Position numbers and translations under genes: made by a program
Shown: piece after piece, positions 32,701 through 40,983 of the stretch
Layout: each line of letters begins with the position of its first letter
Numbering within the stretch: position 1 is the stretch's first letter
Notes under the pieces: generated by a model
The model's database searches: none
What the model was told of the DNA's origin: nothing
The model's input: the letters and a program-made list of their open reading frames with translations, nothing else
From: an uncultured Bacteroidales bacterium
GTDB lineage: Bacteria > Bacteroidota > Bacteroidia > Bacteroidales > Muribaculaceae
Length of the DNA: 49,164 nt
Assembly (NCBI GenBank): GCA_902793405.1
Contig: CADBDH010000019.1
Span: 1-49,164 of the forward strand
Direction of reading: 5' to 3'

Positions 32701-35623
32701 ATTCTGTAGAGGCGCCGAAGTCCAGGCTAGTGGTGTTGGCAGCGTGCAGATAATTATCGCCAAGTGCGAGGGTGTAGTGACCCGAGGTCCCACCCAGGGT
32801 CATGATAGCAACACCATTATCGCTAACTGTGACCTCGTTACCACTAGTGACGTCGATGGCTGAGAGGAAGTTGCCTGAGGGTGCAACGCCCAGAGCCTTG
32901 TTGCCACAAACGATGATGTACTTCTTGCCAGCAACGAGCTGATCGGCAGCAGTTACTTTAACGAAGGTTGTGCCCTCGCCAGAGGGGATGTTGATCGTGT
33001 AGGTTGCGGTAGCAATCTCACTGTTGGTCATGCCTTCCTTCATGGCGATGGCCTTGATGGTCGTGGTCTCGCCAACAGCGATAGCCTCAGCGTAAACAGG
33101 GCTCTCGGCAGTGGGATCGGTGCCATCAACGGTGAAGTGGATGACTGCATCCTCGGTAGCGCACGTGATGGTCACGTTCTGAGCCTCGGTATACTCACCC
33201 TGAGCGGGATTGAAGGTCGGGGTAGCAACGACCTGTGTTGGCTGAGCACTTGCCTCGTGGCTCAAGACAATCTCATCAAGGAAGAAGCGTGCCTTACTTG
33301 CTTGAAATCCAGAGAATGTGATTGTAGCGATTTCATCAGTGGCTGTGAAAGTCAGTGTATAGTTATTCCAGCTACCGCTGTTAAGAGTAACGGTTGACTG
33401 GCTCAAATTGCCACCTGTTGCTGAAATATTAAGTGTGGTCTGGTCGCCTTCCCATGCACCTGCATTGAAAGTCAATGTATAGGTAATTCCAGGGGTAACG
33501 GCAATGTTGGGTGTTGTAGCAGAGCCTTGTTTGCTGCCAGTTCCTATCTTAATACATGCATTGGCAGCATTTCCTGATACCAAAGCCCAGCCAGCATTAT
33601 CTGCCTTGCTGTCACTGAAAGCACTGGAGGCAATATTTCCAGACCATGAGCCATCGTTACCTCCAGTACCATCACAGTCGGTAAATGTCTCCTTGAAATC
33701 AGTAATGATTCCAGGAGCGGCTTGCTTGGTGTAGGTAGCGCTGGCTACTTCGCTCTCAACCTCGCCCAGAACAGCCTTGGCATAGATGGTGGTAGTTTCA
33801 TCAATTACGATGGGCTCAGTGTAATTGGTGAAGTACTCGTTGTTATAGCTGTACTGGATGGTGGCACCAGTGGTCTCGCAAGTCAAGGTAACCGTGAGGT
33901 TCTTCTCAAAGGTAGTGCCATCCTCAGGATCAAAGACGGGCTTCTCAACTGTCACGGGTTTGGGAGCGGCGCCCATAACGGTAACGGTTGCGCTCTCAGC
34001 GCCCTGGCTAGCCACGGTGATGGTAGCAATTTCGCCATCGGTGTTGGTGCCGGTATAGGCTACGGTAACGGTAGCGCATTCTTCGGCATCAGCCTTGGTG
34101 ATGGTAGCAGGGGTTACCGTGAAGTGTGCGTTGTCGACAGTAATAGTCACATCACCCTTCAAGTCAGAACCCATAACGGTGAATGTGGTAGCCTCGCTAA
34201 GGTCAAGCTCGTCGGGGTCAACAACCAACTCAGGAGTGGGCTCAACAACAGCACCGCCATCCTCGTAACCGAAAGTTACCTTTGGAAGGAAGTCCAGAAT
34301 ACTATTTTCACCTGTGTAAATGCCGTTTGCATTAAGTTCGCCACCAGAGTAACCGGTTCTGGAAAAGAACGATGCTCCAGTTCGTGAAATTCCATAAAAA
34401 TATTGTGATTTATAGCTACCAGCATCGGTGGTCTTGTGCAAGTCAATGATAAGATTGCCTCCATTATATTGGAAGTCATTGTCAAACGTAATGGTTAACT
34501 CATTATTATTGCTTGCTACAGTATAGCCTTCTGCTACTTTAGTCAGATTACCTATGCGTGTGATGGGTTCGCTATATGAAGTCTGGTCTGTTGAGCCCAA
34601 ACTTACATCGATATTACCACCACTGAAACCTATATTTCCGTTACCGTAGAAAGTTATAGATTTGATTACCTTTCCTTGGATAGCTGATAAGAACTCAGCA
34701 GGATAAATCATTTGATTAAGTTGCTGTGCATCAAACCAATTGCCGTATAATGGTAAACATCCATTAGAATTATCATCATCACATATAGTATGCTCATAAG
34801 CGCATATGCCAGAAAGGCTGACATCGAGGGAGATGGCATCGCTCTCTTGAGCGCCGATGTGCATACTTCCCTCAATTGTACCGGTAGTCGTCGGAGTAAA
34901 CACCACGGGAATCGTTGCGGTTTCACCCTTAGCAATAGTGGTGGGTGTGTAGGTCGTGCTGAACTCTACTCCAGAAACGCTCACCACGGGGGTAATCGGC
35001 TGGAGACCCGTGTTCTTGACGGTTACGTCCTTGGTGATGGGCGTGTTGGGTGCCGTTTTCCCAAAGTTGATGGTGCCATTTGAAACCAATTGGGCTTCAT
35101 AGTCCTCGGGGGTGCTCCATTCAATTTCGATCTTATCGATGTAAGCAGCACCACTGCTTGAACTAATGCCAATATACTCATAATCGTCAGTTATGGTATA
35201 TTTGTTACCATTGTAAGTATACGAACTCAGGCCTTGGATAAGTGTTCCACGCGTGCTTTTATCATATAGGTCTTTAGCTGTAGAATAAGCACTGTGTTTA
35301 CCATAGACGTTAATGGTTTTTGTGGATGTTTGTAAAGTCGAGAAATAGAGTGTAATAGATTTTACAGTGCCTCCCGAGCTTGAAGAAACTATACCAATAG
35401 GCTCGTTTGAATTAATTTGAATAGCTGTCCCGTTTAATGCAGTTCTACCTGCATAGACTGCGCCACTAGGTTTTGTGACCCCAGAAAAATCAGTGTAACT
35501 GGAGGACGTTGCTGCAAGATCGGCAGCAGTAATCACATCTGTCACACTTGCGGCCCAGGCTGGTGGTAAGGCCACGGCTAGGGCTGCAAACAAAAGTAGA
35601 AATTTTAGTTTGAAGTACTTCAT
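29738..35623 (-). CDS. Giant modular surface protein (1961 residues) with dockerin-like tail
   Basis: The start is the ATG at 35623, with signal peptide MKYFKLKFLLLFAALAVALP...AWA. The frame is open to 35779, but that lies upstream of the promoter start site. Modules by approximate residue: N-terminal beta domain and Ig-like parts (25-550); chitobiase-C-like repeats at about 555-640, 798-878 and 1301-1381; a CBM4/9-like jelly roll at about 640-790; three tandem 88-residue Ig-like repeats at about 1033-1296, the first two sharing NAETGIVLPNDKA; a helical region at about 1440-1640; a module shared with the 27036-29600 protein (ITGTVPAQTPVIL); and a dockerin-like end (GDVNKDGYINITDVTAWIDL) followed by a short acidic tail. 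No catalytic motif is recognised. It is probably an adhesin or glycan-binding scaffold. Confidence 0.78.
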   Translation of the reverse strand: MKYFKLKFLLLFAALAVALPPAWAASVTDVITAADLAATSSSYTDFSGVTKPSGAVYAGRTALNGTAIQINSNEPIGIVSSSSGGTVKSITLYFSTLQTSTKTINVYGKHSAYSTAKDLYDKSTRGTLIQGLSSYTYNGNKYTITDDYEYIGISSSSGAAYIDKIEIEWSTPEDYEAQLVSNGTINFGKTAPNTPITKDVTVKNTGLQPITPVVSVSGVEFSTTYTPTTIAKGETATIPVVFTPTTTGTIEGSMHIGAQESDAISLDVSLSGICAYEHTICDDDNSNGCLPLYGNWFDAQQLNQMIYPAEFLSAIQGKVIKSITFYGNGNIGFSGGNIDVSLGSTDQTSYSEPITRIGNLTKVAEGYTVASNNNELTITFDNDFQYNGGNLIIDLHKTTDAGSYKSQYFYGISRTGASFFSRTGYSGGELNANGIYTGENSILDFLPKVTFGYEDGGAVVEPTPELVVDPDELDLSEATTFTVMGSDLKGDVTITVDNAHFTVTPATITKADAEECATVTVAYTGTNTDGEIATITVASQGAESATVTVMGAAPKPVTVEKPVFDPEDGTTFEKNLTVTLTCETTGATIQYSYNNEYFTNYTEPIVIDETTTIYAKAVLGEVESEVASATYTKQAAPGIITDFKETFTDCDGTGGNDGSWSGNIASSAFSDSKADNAGWALVSGNAANACIKIGTGSKQGSATTPNIAVTPGITYTLTFNAGAWEGDQTTLNISATGGNLSQSTVTLNSGSWNNYTLTFTATDEIATITFSGFQASKARFFLDEIVLSHEASAQPTQVVATPTFNPAQGEYTEAQNVTITCATEDAVIHFTVDGTDPTAESPVYAEAIAVGETTTIKAIAMKEGMTNSEIATATYTINIPSGEGTTFVKVTAADQLVAGKKYIIVCGNKALGVAPSGNFLSAIDVTSGNEVTVSDNGVAIMTLGGTSGHYTLALGDNYLHAANTTSLDFGASTEWAISDYNGTLDGYRVKHADHNRAVRYSSSYNRFGHYSTTDQNSEYGWIYVEKSDEPVVTELTVTLDPAEKTYTVGDEAKIMVNVENGNEDTMVSYKINDGEDQDYNAETGIVLPNDKAKEYTVTVYATDGEREATATGTYSFTAAPAFEITLTPNKEGNYTVGDNAVVTVAVDKYIGEDYLVTYTIGDSEEQIEYNAETGIVLPNDKAGDVTVKVYVTDGYEHAGDEFVSATYHFDAAPAIVVTLDPASGNYYLGEQVKVTVTTQNTIGDYEVTYKIGDGEELEYEDGITITSDQEGTVNLTVTVVDGYHDGAATATGAYTFAPRPVVAMPTLSLVGGTYGEAQQLTITAEDGATILYSTDGSEPTTEYTNAIDLGEGTTTVKAIAMKDGYTMSPEVSATYIIEIPEELPTITAFDGYYQVKNNGNDKYANIAGRKTLNFTNDIDKAAGTVIRLKTNDKGQVQVLRSQAADLQRYADRAVEYYVPKAVELIAQKLQADGAGNILGENGLDAIMDKFNSSFDHHLYVEQAGEGWRIYGKTPSMQPVVDFYRENTSKVEQKLPMLESFINSALDKLKEKIGGSSVFQPFSLLNIWERMGGTLTKPEDDASIMAFYREVLNNKYYVWDFAYQTATFYIENLKAHPRWPEVQEQLGELAQYIDKIENVRPEFKYYIVQKDGKPDYISEGNADIRNNEPRTIWTVEERTTFTVNFPEENLSNKMYVTTLYTDFAYDLPEGVTAYKVTEISESSVAKQEAITGTVPAQTPVILMSTTAGDQVLTLNLNDGTRPADNLLQGPDYLVNYYDFKTPQLVNLFAQLKNKLGEDFYNNYVKDYEYLMDLNSGTVNNKYFWNVNADLDKLTDEPIVRDLAVDDMGKLAFSDHWTTENNKAFLVDLQGEHNVIFLSMRGDVNKDGYINITDVTAWIDLKLETTPYQYLEPTAQYPNGLDYEAADYNENGELKVDDLADLIQFILMRDLPEGDNPEEPVEP

Positions 35624-35748
35624 AATAAAATAGTTATTAAAAGTGAATAAAAAGTTTATAGTTTTGATAATCAGTTTGTTGTGCTTAGGTAAAGCTATAA
35701 GATCAGTGTTAATGGTCTTAAAGGTTACATTATTCAATATAACACGCG

Positions 35749-35780
35749 CAAAGTTACATAATATTTTCATTTTATCCAAA
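35749..35780 (-). promoter_or_regulatory. Promoter of the giant surface-protein gene
   Basis: Minus-strand TAACTTTG (35756-35749) and TTTG (35780-35777), 20 nt apart, a full consensus match. Start site near 35742; leader about 120 nt. It decides the choice of the ATG at 35623. Confidence 0.8.
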
Positions 35781-36044
35781 ATATAGTATGTTTTTATTAG
35801 TTATATTTTTATATGGCATATTTTCTTGGCATTTGTCAATGCAGAGGATGTGAATTTGGGCTTGAATGGGTGGTTTTGATGTCATAATGCTCAGCTGTTG
35901 TAAAAAGCTGAAGAATACAAACGGTGCGGATGTATGGTCGGGTTTGGAAAATAAGAGGTGCTATTGAAATTAATCATTTTAGTGCAAAAATGCGTTTCTT
36001 TTGAATTTTTTCAATGAAATATGCCAGTTGTATGAAATAATGTT

Positions 36045-36052
36045 TATCTTTG
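36045..36052 (+). promoter_or_regulatory. -7 promoter box of repeat copy 1
   Basis: TATCTTTG, a TAnnTTTG match. The roughly 90 bp upstream are recognisably similar to those before copy 3, including AATCATTTTA and GCAAAAA. No good TTTG is seen at -33. Confidence 0.5.
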
Positions 36053-36260
36053 CACTTGTTGTCTAATAAAGGGTAGCAAACATTAGGAGAATTGCTCAAA
36101 CGCTCACGAATCACCACCTCGAACAGTATCAAGCAAAACTGCAAAAACCATCGAGCTAAAGTGTGTCCAATAAAAGGGCGCAGTTTTTCCCGATGTGGTT
36201 TTGCGGCTTGTGGTGAGCCAGAGAGCGGCTTGTGGAAATCTGCGCCTTTTCTATTTCTAT
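36053..36260 (+). ncRNA. Putative structured RNA, copy 1
   Basis: It begins just after a TATCTTTG box. Stem A: CGCTC (36101-36105) and TCACCAC (36111-36117) pair with GTGGTGA (36210-36216) and GAGCG (36223-36227). Stem B: GGCGCAG (36177-36183) pairs with CTGCGCC (36240-36246), then TTTTCTATTT. B1 lies inside the stem A loop and B2 outside it, so the stems interlock as in a pseudoknot. A small 5' hairpin AGCAA/TTGCT is near 36075-36095. There is no conserved reading frame. I do not recognise the family. Confidence 0.5.
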
Positions 36261-36593
36261 GAAATACGCAACTGTTTTCAGTTTATGGAATGAGTGGGTT
36301 TGTCATGAATATTGACTCGGCATGTCGGTCAAGCAATCTGACTGAATATCAAGAATCTATCAGGACTGTTGCCCTATTGACCTGTGGAAATGCGGCAATA
36401 CACAGTAGGTAAGTTGTGTGACTACCGAGTATCCCCCAGCATCCTGAAAAATCAAAGCACAGGGCGTGTCCAATTGTGGCACGCCCTGCTTGTTTTTTGT
36501 GATTAATACTATGGTTAATAGTAAATTGAAGGTTTTAGCGTTGATTTTTGCATATAAAATGCAATGTTATTAAAAAATTATGTTTTACTTTGC

Positions 36594-36795
36594 AGTGTGT
36601 TCATCAGAACCCATAACATTTACATATTATTGCTTTAACGCTCTCGAATCACCACATCGAACAGTTATGGGCAAAACAATGAAACTCAAAAGGATTCCTG
36701 CCATCTTGAGCGCAGATTTCTCTCACTAGGGTTTTGTGGTTTGTGGTGAGCTAGAGGGCGTGTGACCGAGAGAGGTCTGCGCTTTTCTTTTATGA
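36594..36795 (+). ncRNA. Putative structured RNA, copy 2
   Basis: It lies below a TTACTTTG box (36585-36592). Stem A: ACGCTCTC (36638-36645) and TCACCAC (36649-36655) pair with GTGGTGA (36743-36749) and GAGGGCGT (36754-36761, one G-U pair). Stem B: AGCGCAGA (36709-36716) pairs with TCTGCGCT (36776-36783), followed by TTTCTTTT. The interlocked order A1-B1-A2-B2 is the same as in copy 1, although the primary sequence differs. A 20-codon frame (36667-36729, starting MGKTMKLKR) overlaps B1. Confidence 0.55.
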
Positions 36796-36860
36796 ATAAA
36801 AGACATAACCAAAATTCAAGTATATATTAGTCATATGCCAACACTCAAAAATAACAATCC

Positions 36861-36894
36861 GCAGGCTGCTGCTGGTAACCCAGTGGCACCCTGC
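36861..36894. repeat. 34-bp imperfect palindrome, left orientation
   Basis: Bounded by GCAGG and CCTGC. Compared with the homologous site at 42890-42923, this block is the reverse complement apart from one base, while the flanking DNA on both sides is in the same orientation in the two copies. Confidence 0.9.
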
Positions 36895-37057
36895 GTTGTG
36901 CAATAGATGTCGTCATAAAAAAAGCTCGTACCGCGTTATGTGATGCGGGCATAAAGGCTTCCTTATAATTTAATACTTTTCTTTATTAGATACAATAGTG
37001 ATTAGACTTCTCATGCAGTGATGCATAGGGAGTCTTTTTTAATAAGATGTCTGTTTT

Positions 37058-37100
37058 GCCATTTTTTGCTGGTCATGATGTCGAAGGCCATCTGGTCGGG
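37058..37100 (-). pseudogene. Remnant of the 3' end of the cysteine-desulfidase-like gene
   Basis: On the minus strand it reads PDQMAFDIMTSKKWQ, matching the C-terminal TDQMVLDIMTGKK of the gene at 43084-44376, but the stop codon is lost (TAA to TGG). It is part of the long direct repeat and shows that the duplicated block was copied from the 3' flank of that gene. Confidence 0.75.
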
Positions 37101-37205
37101 ATTGAAAGTGTGAAGTATTGTCAAAGAAATCAATCATTTTAACGCAAAAAGCCGTTTTTGTTAGATTTTTTTCAAGGAAATGTGATTGAGATGTGAAAAA
37201 ATGTT

Positions 37206-37213
37206 TATCTTTG
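37206..37213 (+). promoter_or_regulatory. -7 promoter box of repeat copy 3, nearest box to the second susC
   Basis: TATCTTTG matches TAnnTTTG. I find no other such box between here and the susC ATG at 37739, so susC may be transcribed from here with a leader of about 520 nt that includes copy 3 (inference). Confidence 0.45.
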
Positions 37214-37430
37214 CGCCTGTTGTACCCCCAAAAGTACAGCAAACATGAGGAGAATTGCTCAATCGTTCTTGAATCACCACATTGATGTTAGAGTGAGCAA
37301 AATGTCAAAACCCATTGAGCGTGGGTGTGTCTAATAGCATGGCACAACAGTACACACAATGCGGTTTTGCACAATGTGATGAGGCCGAGGATGTGTTGTG
37401 GAAATCTGCACCTTTCTATATCTATGAAAA
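37214..37430 (+). ncRNA. Putative structured RNA, copy 3 (degenerate)
   Basis: Aligns with copy 1 over its whole length (GGAGAATTGCTCAA, GAATCACCACAT, GGTTTTGC, TTGTGGAAATCTGC, TATCTATGAAA). Stem A is kept: TCACCACATT (37274-37283) with AATGTGATGA (37373-37382), nine of ten pairs. Stem B is lost: the region matching B1 (GGCACAA, about 37351) does not pair with CTGCACC. It may be decayed or have another role as the leader of the susC that follows. Confidence 0.4.
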
Positions 37431-37738
37431 TTCGCAAGGGTTTCCTACCAATGGAGATGGAAAATCGAACATGTGTGGCAATAATTCTTAAACGAATGTG
37501 GGGAGATAGTGGCTGTAGGGCTATAGACATTCGTCGCAGTGGACACTTGGCGCCACTGCAATGCTGTTGTGCCTATAGGCCGGTTAGCCCCTCTTCCCGT
37601 AGAAATGAGACAAAATTCAGTAAGCAGAGCGCCCTTGCTGTAGATAAACACCTTAGAGATAATCAACACCAATCCACTGGAAGGTCCAGATAGGCGCTCG
37701 TCTGAACCTCCCCGTGGATGAACAAATTGTTTTACTGT

Positions 37739-40700
37739 ATGAAGAGACTTTTATCAATTCTCATGGCGATATGCCTCATCTCGATGAGTGCATGGGCCAA
37801 CAAGACCGTGAGTGGTAAGGTCATCAGTGCTATCGACAATGAGCCGTTGATTGGCGCCACGGTGCAGGCCGTAGGAACCAATCAAGGAACCTCCACTGAC
37901 TACGACGGTCAATTCACAGTAACTGTAGATGACAAAGTAACACAGCTCTTGATCAGCTGTGTGGGCTACAAGGCTCAAGTCGTTGCGGTTGCGAGTTATG
38001 TATCGGTAGCCCTTGAGGAGGACAAGACCTTGCTCGATGAGGTCGTTGTCACGGCTATGGGTATCAAACGTGAGAAGAAGGCACTGGGTTACAACACCCA
38101 GAACCTGAACGCTGAGGACCTGAACACAAGCGGTACAACTTCGCTGGCTAACGCCATTCAGGGTAAGTTGACCGGTGTGCAGGTGCACCAAGCCAGTGGT
38201 GCTCCCGGTTCCTCGGCCCAGATCGTGATTCGCGGTGCCCGTTCGTTCAGCGGTAACAACACCCCGTTGTATGTCGTTGACGGCATGCCCATCGCATCTA
38301 ACGCCGACTTCTCGACGGGACAGAGTGTTTCCGGTGCCGATTATCCCAACCGTTCTATTGACTTGAACCCCGACGACATCGAGAGCATCAACGTGTTGAA
38401 GGGTCAGGCAGCCAGTGCGCTTTACGGTATGCGCGCCAGCAATGGTGTCATTGTCATTACCACCAAGCGTGGCCGTGTCGACAGTGAGAGACCTACCGTC
38501 AGCATCAATTTCAATATCGCTGCCGACCGCGTGTCGCGCAAGTTTGAGCGCCAGACCGTGTATTCGCAAGGTAATGGTCTGTCCATGGACGATGACGGTA
38601 CTATCTATGACTCGGGCTTCAATCCTGCAAGCTCCATGACCTGGGGTCCCAAGATCACCGAACTGCCCAATGATCCCAATTATGGATATGGCGGAGCAGC
38701 AGCTCCCGAGGGTGGCAGTCCCGGTCAGTACTACAATCCCAAATATGCTTGGGGTGGCTTAAGCGGTTGGCAGACTCCCAAGGTCTATGACAACGTGGGT
38801 GACTTCTTTGAGAATGCCTATACCGAGAATGTGAACTTGTCGATCGCCCAAAAGCACAACAACGTGAACTACTCGTTCGGTTTGAGCAACAGTTACCAGA
38901 AAGGTATCGTGCCCTCGACCAACATGACGCGTTGGGGTGCCCGCGGTCTGGTTGACTGGGAAATCAGCAAGAACTGGAAGACGGGCTTCAGCGGCAACTA
39001 CAGCAGCAGCAAGATCAACACGGCGCCTGGTGCCAACTCGGGTATCTTGAACGTGGTGTATGCGGCTCCTGCCGAATATGACCTGAAGGGTATCAGCCCC
39101 AATTTCCCCGATGATCCCAAATATCAGGTCTGCTTCCGCACGACCAGTTTCAACAACCCCTATTGGTGGGCTAAGTATTGTGAGTACTATCGTCACACCA
39201 ACCGCTTCTTTGGCAACGCTTACCTGGAGTTCTCTCCCAGCTTGGGCAACGAGAACATGAAGCTCACCTTCCGTGAGCAGGCCGGTGTCGATTTCTGGAC
39301 CACCGATAACCGTGATGTTCAAGAGCTCTACTATGACGGCCGAACCGGCAACAGCATGGAGAAGGGCTCAATCTCGGTAACCGGTGTGCGCGAGAACGTG
39401 TTTAACAACCTGTTCTGGGCTAACTTGGACTATAAGTTCGGTGCCGACAACGAATGGTTCCTGAACTTCATGCTCGGTAACGAGATCAACCACGAGAATG
39501 CCCGCACCTGGGAGACCGACGGCTCGGCTTTCAGCTATTTTGGCTTCCCCACGCTGCAGAACTGTACGAGCTATGACTATGCGATGGACTATGAGTGGAA
39601 AGACCGTAGCGTGGCCTTCTTCGGACAGGCTACCATGTCATGGAAGGACATGCTCTACTTGACCGTCACTGGTCGTGAGGATATCGTTTCGTCGATGCCC
39701 TACAAGAACCGCTCGTTCTTCTATCCCTCGGTATCGTTCGGCTGGATTTTCACCGAGCTCCCCGGGCTGAAGGGCAACAAATTCCTGAGCTATGGTAAGT
39801 TCCGCGCTTCTTGGGCCCAGGTGGGTCAGGCAGGTCATTACTATAAGGATTACTACACCGTTCCCACCTATGGCAGCGGTATGTATACCTACACTCCGGT
39901 TGCCTTCCCCATGAACGGTGTTTCTTCGTTGGTTCCCTACTATGTGAAGTATGACAGCAACCTCAAGCCTCAGAACACCAACAACTTCGAGACCGGTCTT
40001 GACCTGAACTTCTTCAACAACCGCCTGCGTCTCGAGTACACGCTGAGTTATCAGAACGTGACCGACCAGATCTTCTCGGTTCCCTGCTCGGGCTCGAGTG
40101 GTTATCAGTACCTGATGACCAATGCTGGTAAGATGGAAACTTGGTCGCATGAGGTGGCGTTGAATGCCGACATTCTCCAGAACAAGGACTATGACTTGAC
40201 CTTCGGTGTGAACTTCTCGAAGATCAATAACAAGGTCGTTGAACTGGCCGAGGGCGTTGAGTCCATCTTCCTGGGTGGCTTTGTTGAGCCTCAGATCCGT
40301 GCTCAGGCCGGCTGCACCTATCCCAACATCTACGGTTACGCCTTCAAGCGTGACGAGTCAGGCAACCTGCTGTTGAAGGACGGTCTGCCCCAGGCAACTG
40401 CCGACAGCGAGGACCTGGGTAACTGCTCGCCCGACTTCCAGGTGGGCTTTAACCTGGGCGCTCGTTACAAACGCGTTTCGCTGGCTACCACTTGGGATTG
40501 GAACAAGGGCGGCCGCATGTACCACGGTACGCTGGGCACCCTGGAGTACTTCGGTACAACCAAGAATTCACTGCCTTACCACGAGGGTACCATGGTGGCC
40601 GAGGGTATCGACGAGGCTACCGGTAAGCCCAATACCAAAGAGGTGCTGAAGCAAGACTGGTACATGGCGTACTATGATATCACCGAGGCCATGGTCTATG

Positions 40701-40930
40701 ACATGAGCTACTTGAAGCTGCGAGACATCACGCTCACCTACGATCTTCCCCGCTTTGCCGGCATCAACCTGTCGATCTACGGCTTTGCCCGCAACGTACT
40801 GGTTTGGTCAAAGCTCACCGACTTTGACCCCGAGTCATCGCAGTCAAACGGCAACATGAGTGGTTACTTTGAGCGTTATTCACTGCCTGCTACCTCAAGC
40901 TACGGTGGCGGTATGAAGATCACGTTCTAA
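37739..40930 (+). CDS. susC: SusC-family TonB-dependent outer-membrane transporter (second system)
   Basis: A 1063-residue receptor from the ATG at 37739, with signal peptide MKRLLSILMAICLISMSAWA; an in-frame ATG also lies seven codons earlier at 37718. A CarboxypepD-reg-like domain (about 22-95, VSGKVISAIDNEPLIGATVQ) is followed by a TonB-box region LLDEVVVTAMGIKREKKALG and a plug (about 110-250, LYVVDGMPIASNADF, SALYGMRASNGVIVITTK). The large barrel ends GGMKITF. There is no STN domain. It partners the SusD-like gene 53 bp downstream. The pair stands alone, without enzymes or a regulator, between two long direct repeats, so no substrate can be assigned. Codon use looks like that of its neighbours. 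Confidence 0.94.
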   Translation: MKRLLSILMAICLISMSAWANKTVSGKVISAIDNEPLIGATVQAVGTNQGTSTDYDGQFTVTVDDKVTQLLISCVGYKAQVVAVASYVSVALEEDKTLLDEVVVTAMGIKREKKALGYNTQNLNAEDLNTSGTTSLANAIQGKLTGVQVHQASGAPGSSAQIVIRGARSFSGNNTPLYVVDGMPIASNADFSTGQSVSGADYPNRSIDLNPDDIESINVLKGQAASALYGMRASNGVIVITTKRGRVDSERPTVSINFNIAADRVSRKFERQTVYSQGNGLSMDDDGTIYDSGFNPASSMTWGPKITELPNDPNYGYGGAAAPEGGSPGQYYNPKYAWGGLSGWQTPKVYDNVGDFFENAYTENVNLSIAQKHNNVNYSFGLSNSYQKGIVPSTNMTRWGARGLVDWEISKNWKTGFSGNYSSSKINTAPGANSGILNVVYAAPAEYDLKGISPNFPDDPKYQVCFRTTSFNNPYWWAKYCEYYRHTNRFFGNAYLEFSPSLGNENMKLTFREQAGVDFWTTDNRDVQELYYDGRTGNSMEKGSISVTGVRENVFNNLFWANLDYKFGADNEWFLNFMLGNEINHENARTWETDGSAFSYFGFPTLQNCTSYDYAMDYEWKDRSVAFFGQATMSWKDMLYLTVTGREDIVSSMPYKNRSFFYPSVSFGWIFTELPGLKGNKFLSYGKFRASWAQVGQAGHYYKDYYTVPTYGSGMYTYTPVAFPMNGVSSLVPYYVKYDSNLKPQNTNNFETGLDLNFFNNRLRLEYTLSYQNVTDQIFSVPCSGSSGYQYLMTNAGKMETWSHEVALNADILQNKDYDLTFGVNFSKINNKVVELAEGVESIFLGGFVEPQIRAQAGCTYPNIYGYAFKRDESGNLLLKDGLPQATADSEDLGNCSPDFQVGFNLGARYKRVSLATTWDWNKGGRMYHGTLGTLEYFGTTKNSLPYHEGTMVAEGIDEATGKPNTKEVLKQDWYMAYYDITEAMVYDMSYLKLRDITLTYDLPRFAGINLSIYGFARNVLVWSKLTDFDPESSQSNGNMSGYFERYSLPATSSYGGGMKITF

Positions 40931-40983
40931 TGTTTGCCAGAGAGTTTTCAATCATATTTAACACATTCAAAAAAGACTGGAAT

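Larger units (their letters stand above)
36461..37100 (+). repeat. Long direct repeat, left copy (partner 42490-43124)
   Basis: About 630 bp nearly identical to 42490-43124. It opens with a hairpin (AGGGCGTG/CACGCCCT) and CTTGTTTTTTGTG, then contains structured element copy 2, a 34-bp palindrome and a further hairpin pair. It ends in a remnant of the 3' end of the gene at 43084-44376. Together with the right copy it brackets the second susC/susD pair. Confidence 0.88.
35781..37738. other. 1.95-kb region without a credible protein gene, filled by a repeated RNA-like element
   Basis: No open frame here has a recognisable protein; the longest (37325-37693, plus) lacks any motif. The region contains three copies of a structured element (36053-36260, 36594-36795, 37214-37430), two of them below a TATCTTTG promoter box, plus hairpins that look like terminators. 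It also holds a 43-bp remnant of the 3' end of the gene at 43084-44376. From 36270 to 36460 and from 37440 to 37738 I see nothing assignable except a GCAGTGG/CCACTGC hairpin at about 37535-37562. Confidence 0.7.

Noticed and set aside
36694-36729. ILSADF in the 20-codon frame as a fragment of ribulose-phosphate epimerase (rpe)
   Set aside because: Only six residues resemble the Rpe N-terminus and nothing before or after matches.
36053-37430. Insertion sequence or transposon as the source of the repeats
   Set aside because: No transposase, integrase or reverse transcriptase frame, and no matching terminal inverted repeats, was found in or next to the copies. A non-autonomous element mobilised from elsewhere cannot be excluded.
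37325-37693. 122-codon plus-strand and 75-codon minus-strand frames upstream of the second susC
   Set aside because: No domain signature and unusual composition; they overlap repeat copy 3, which is better explained as non-coding.
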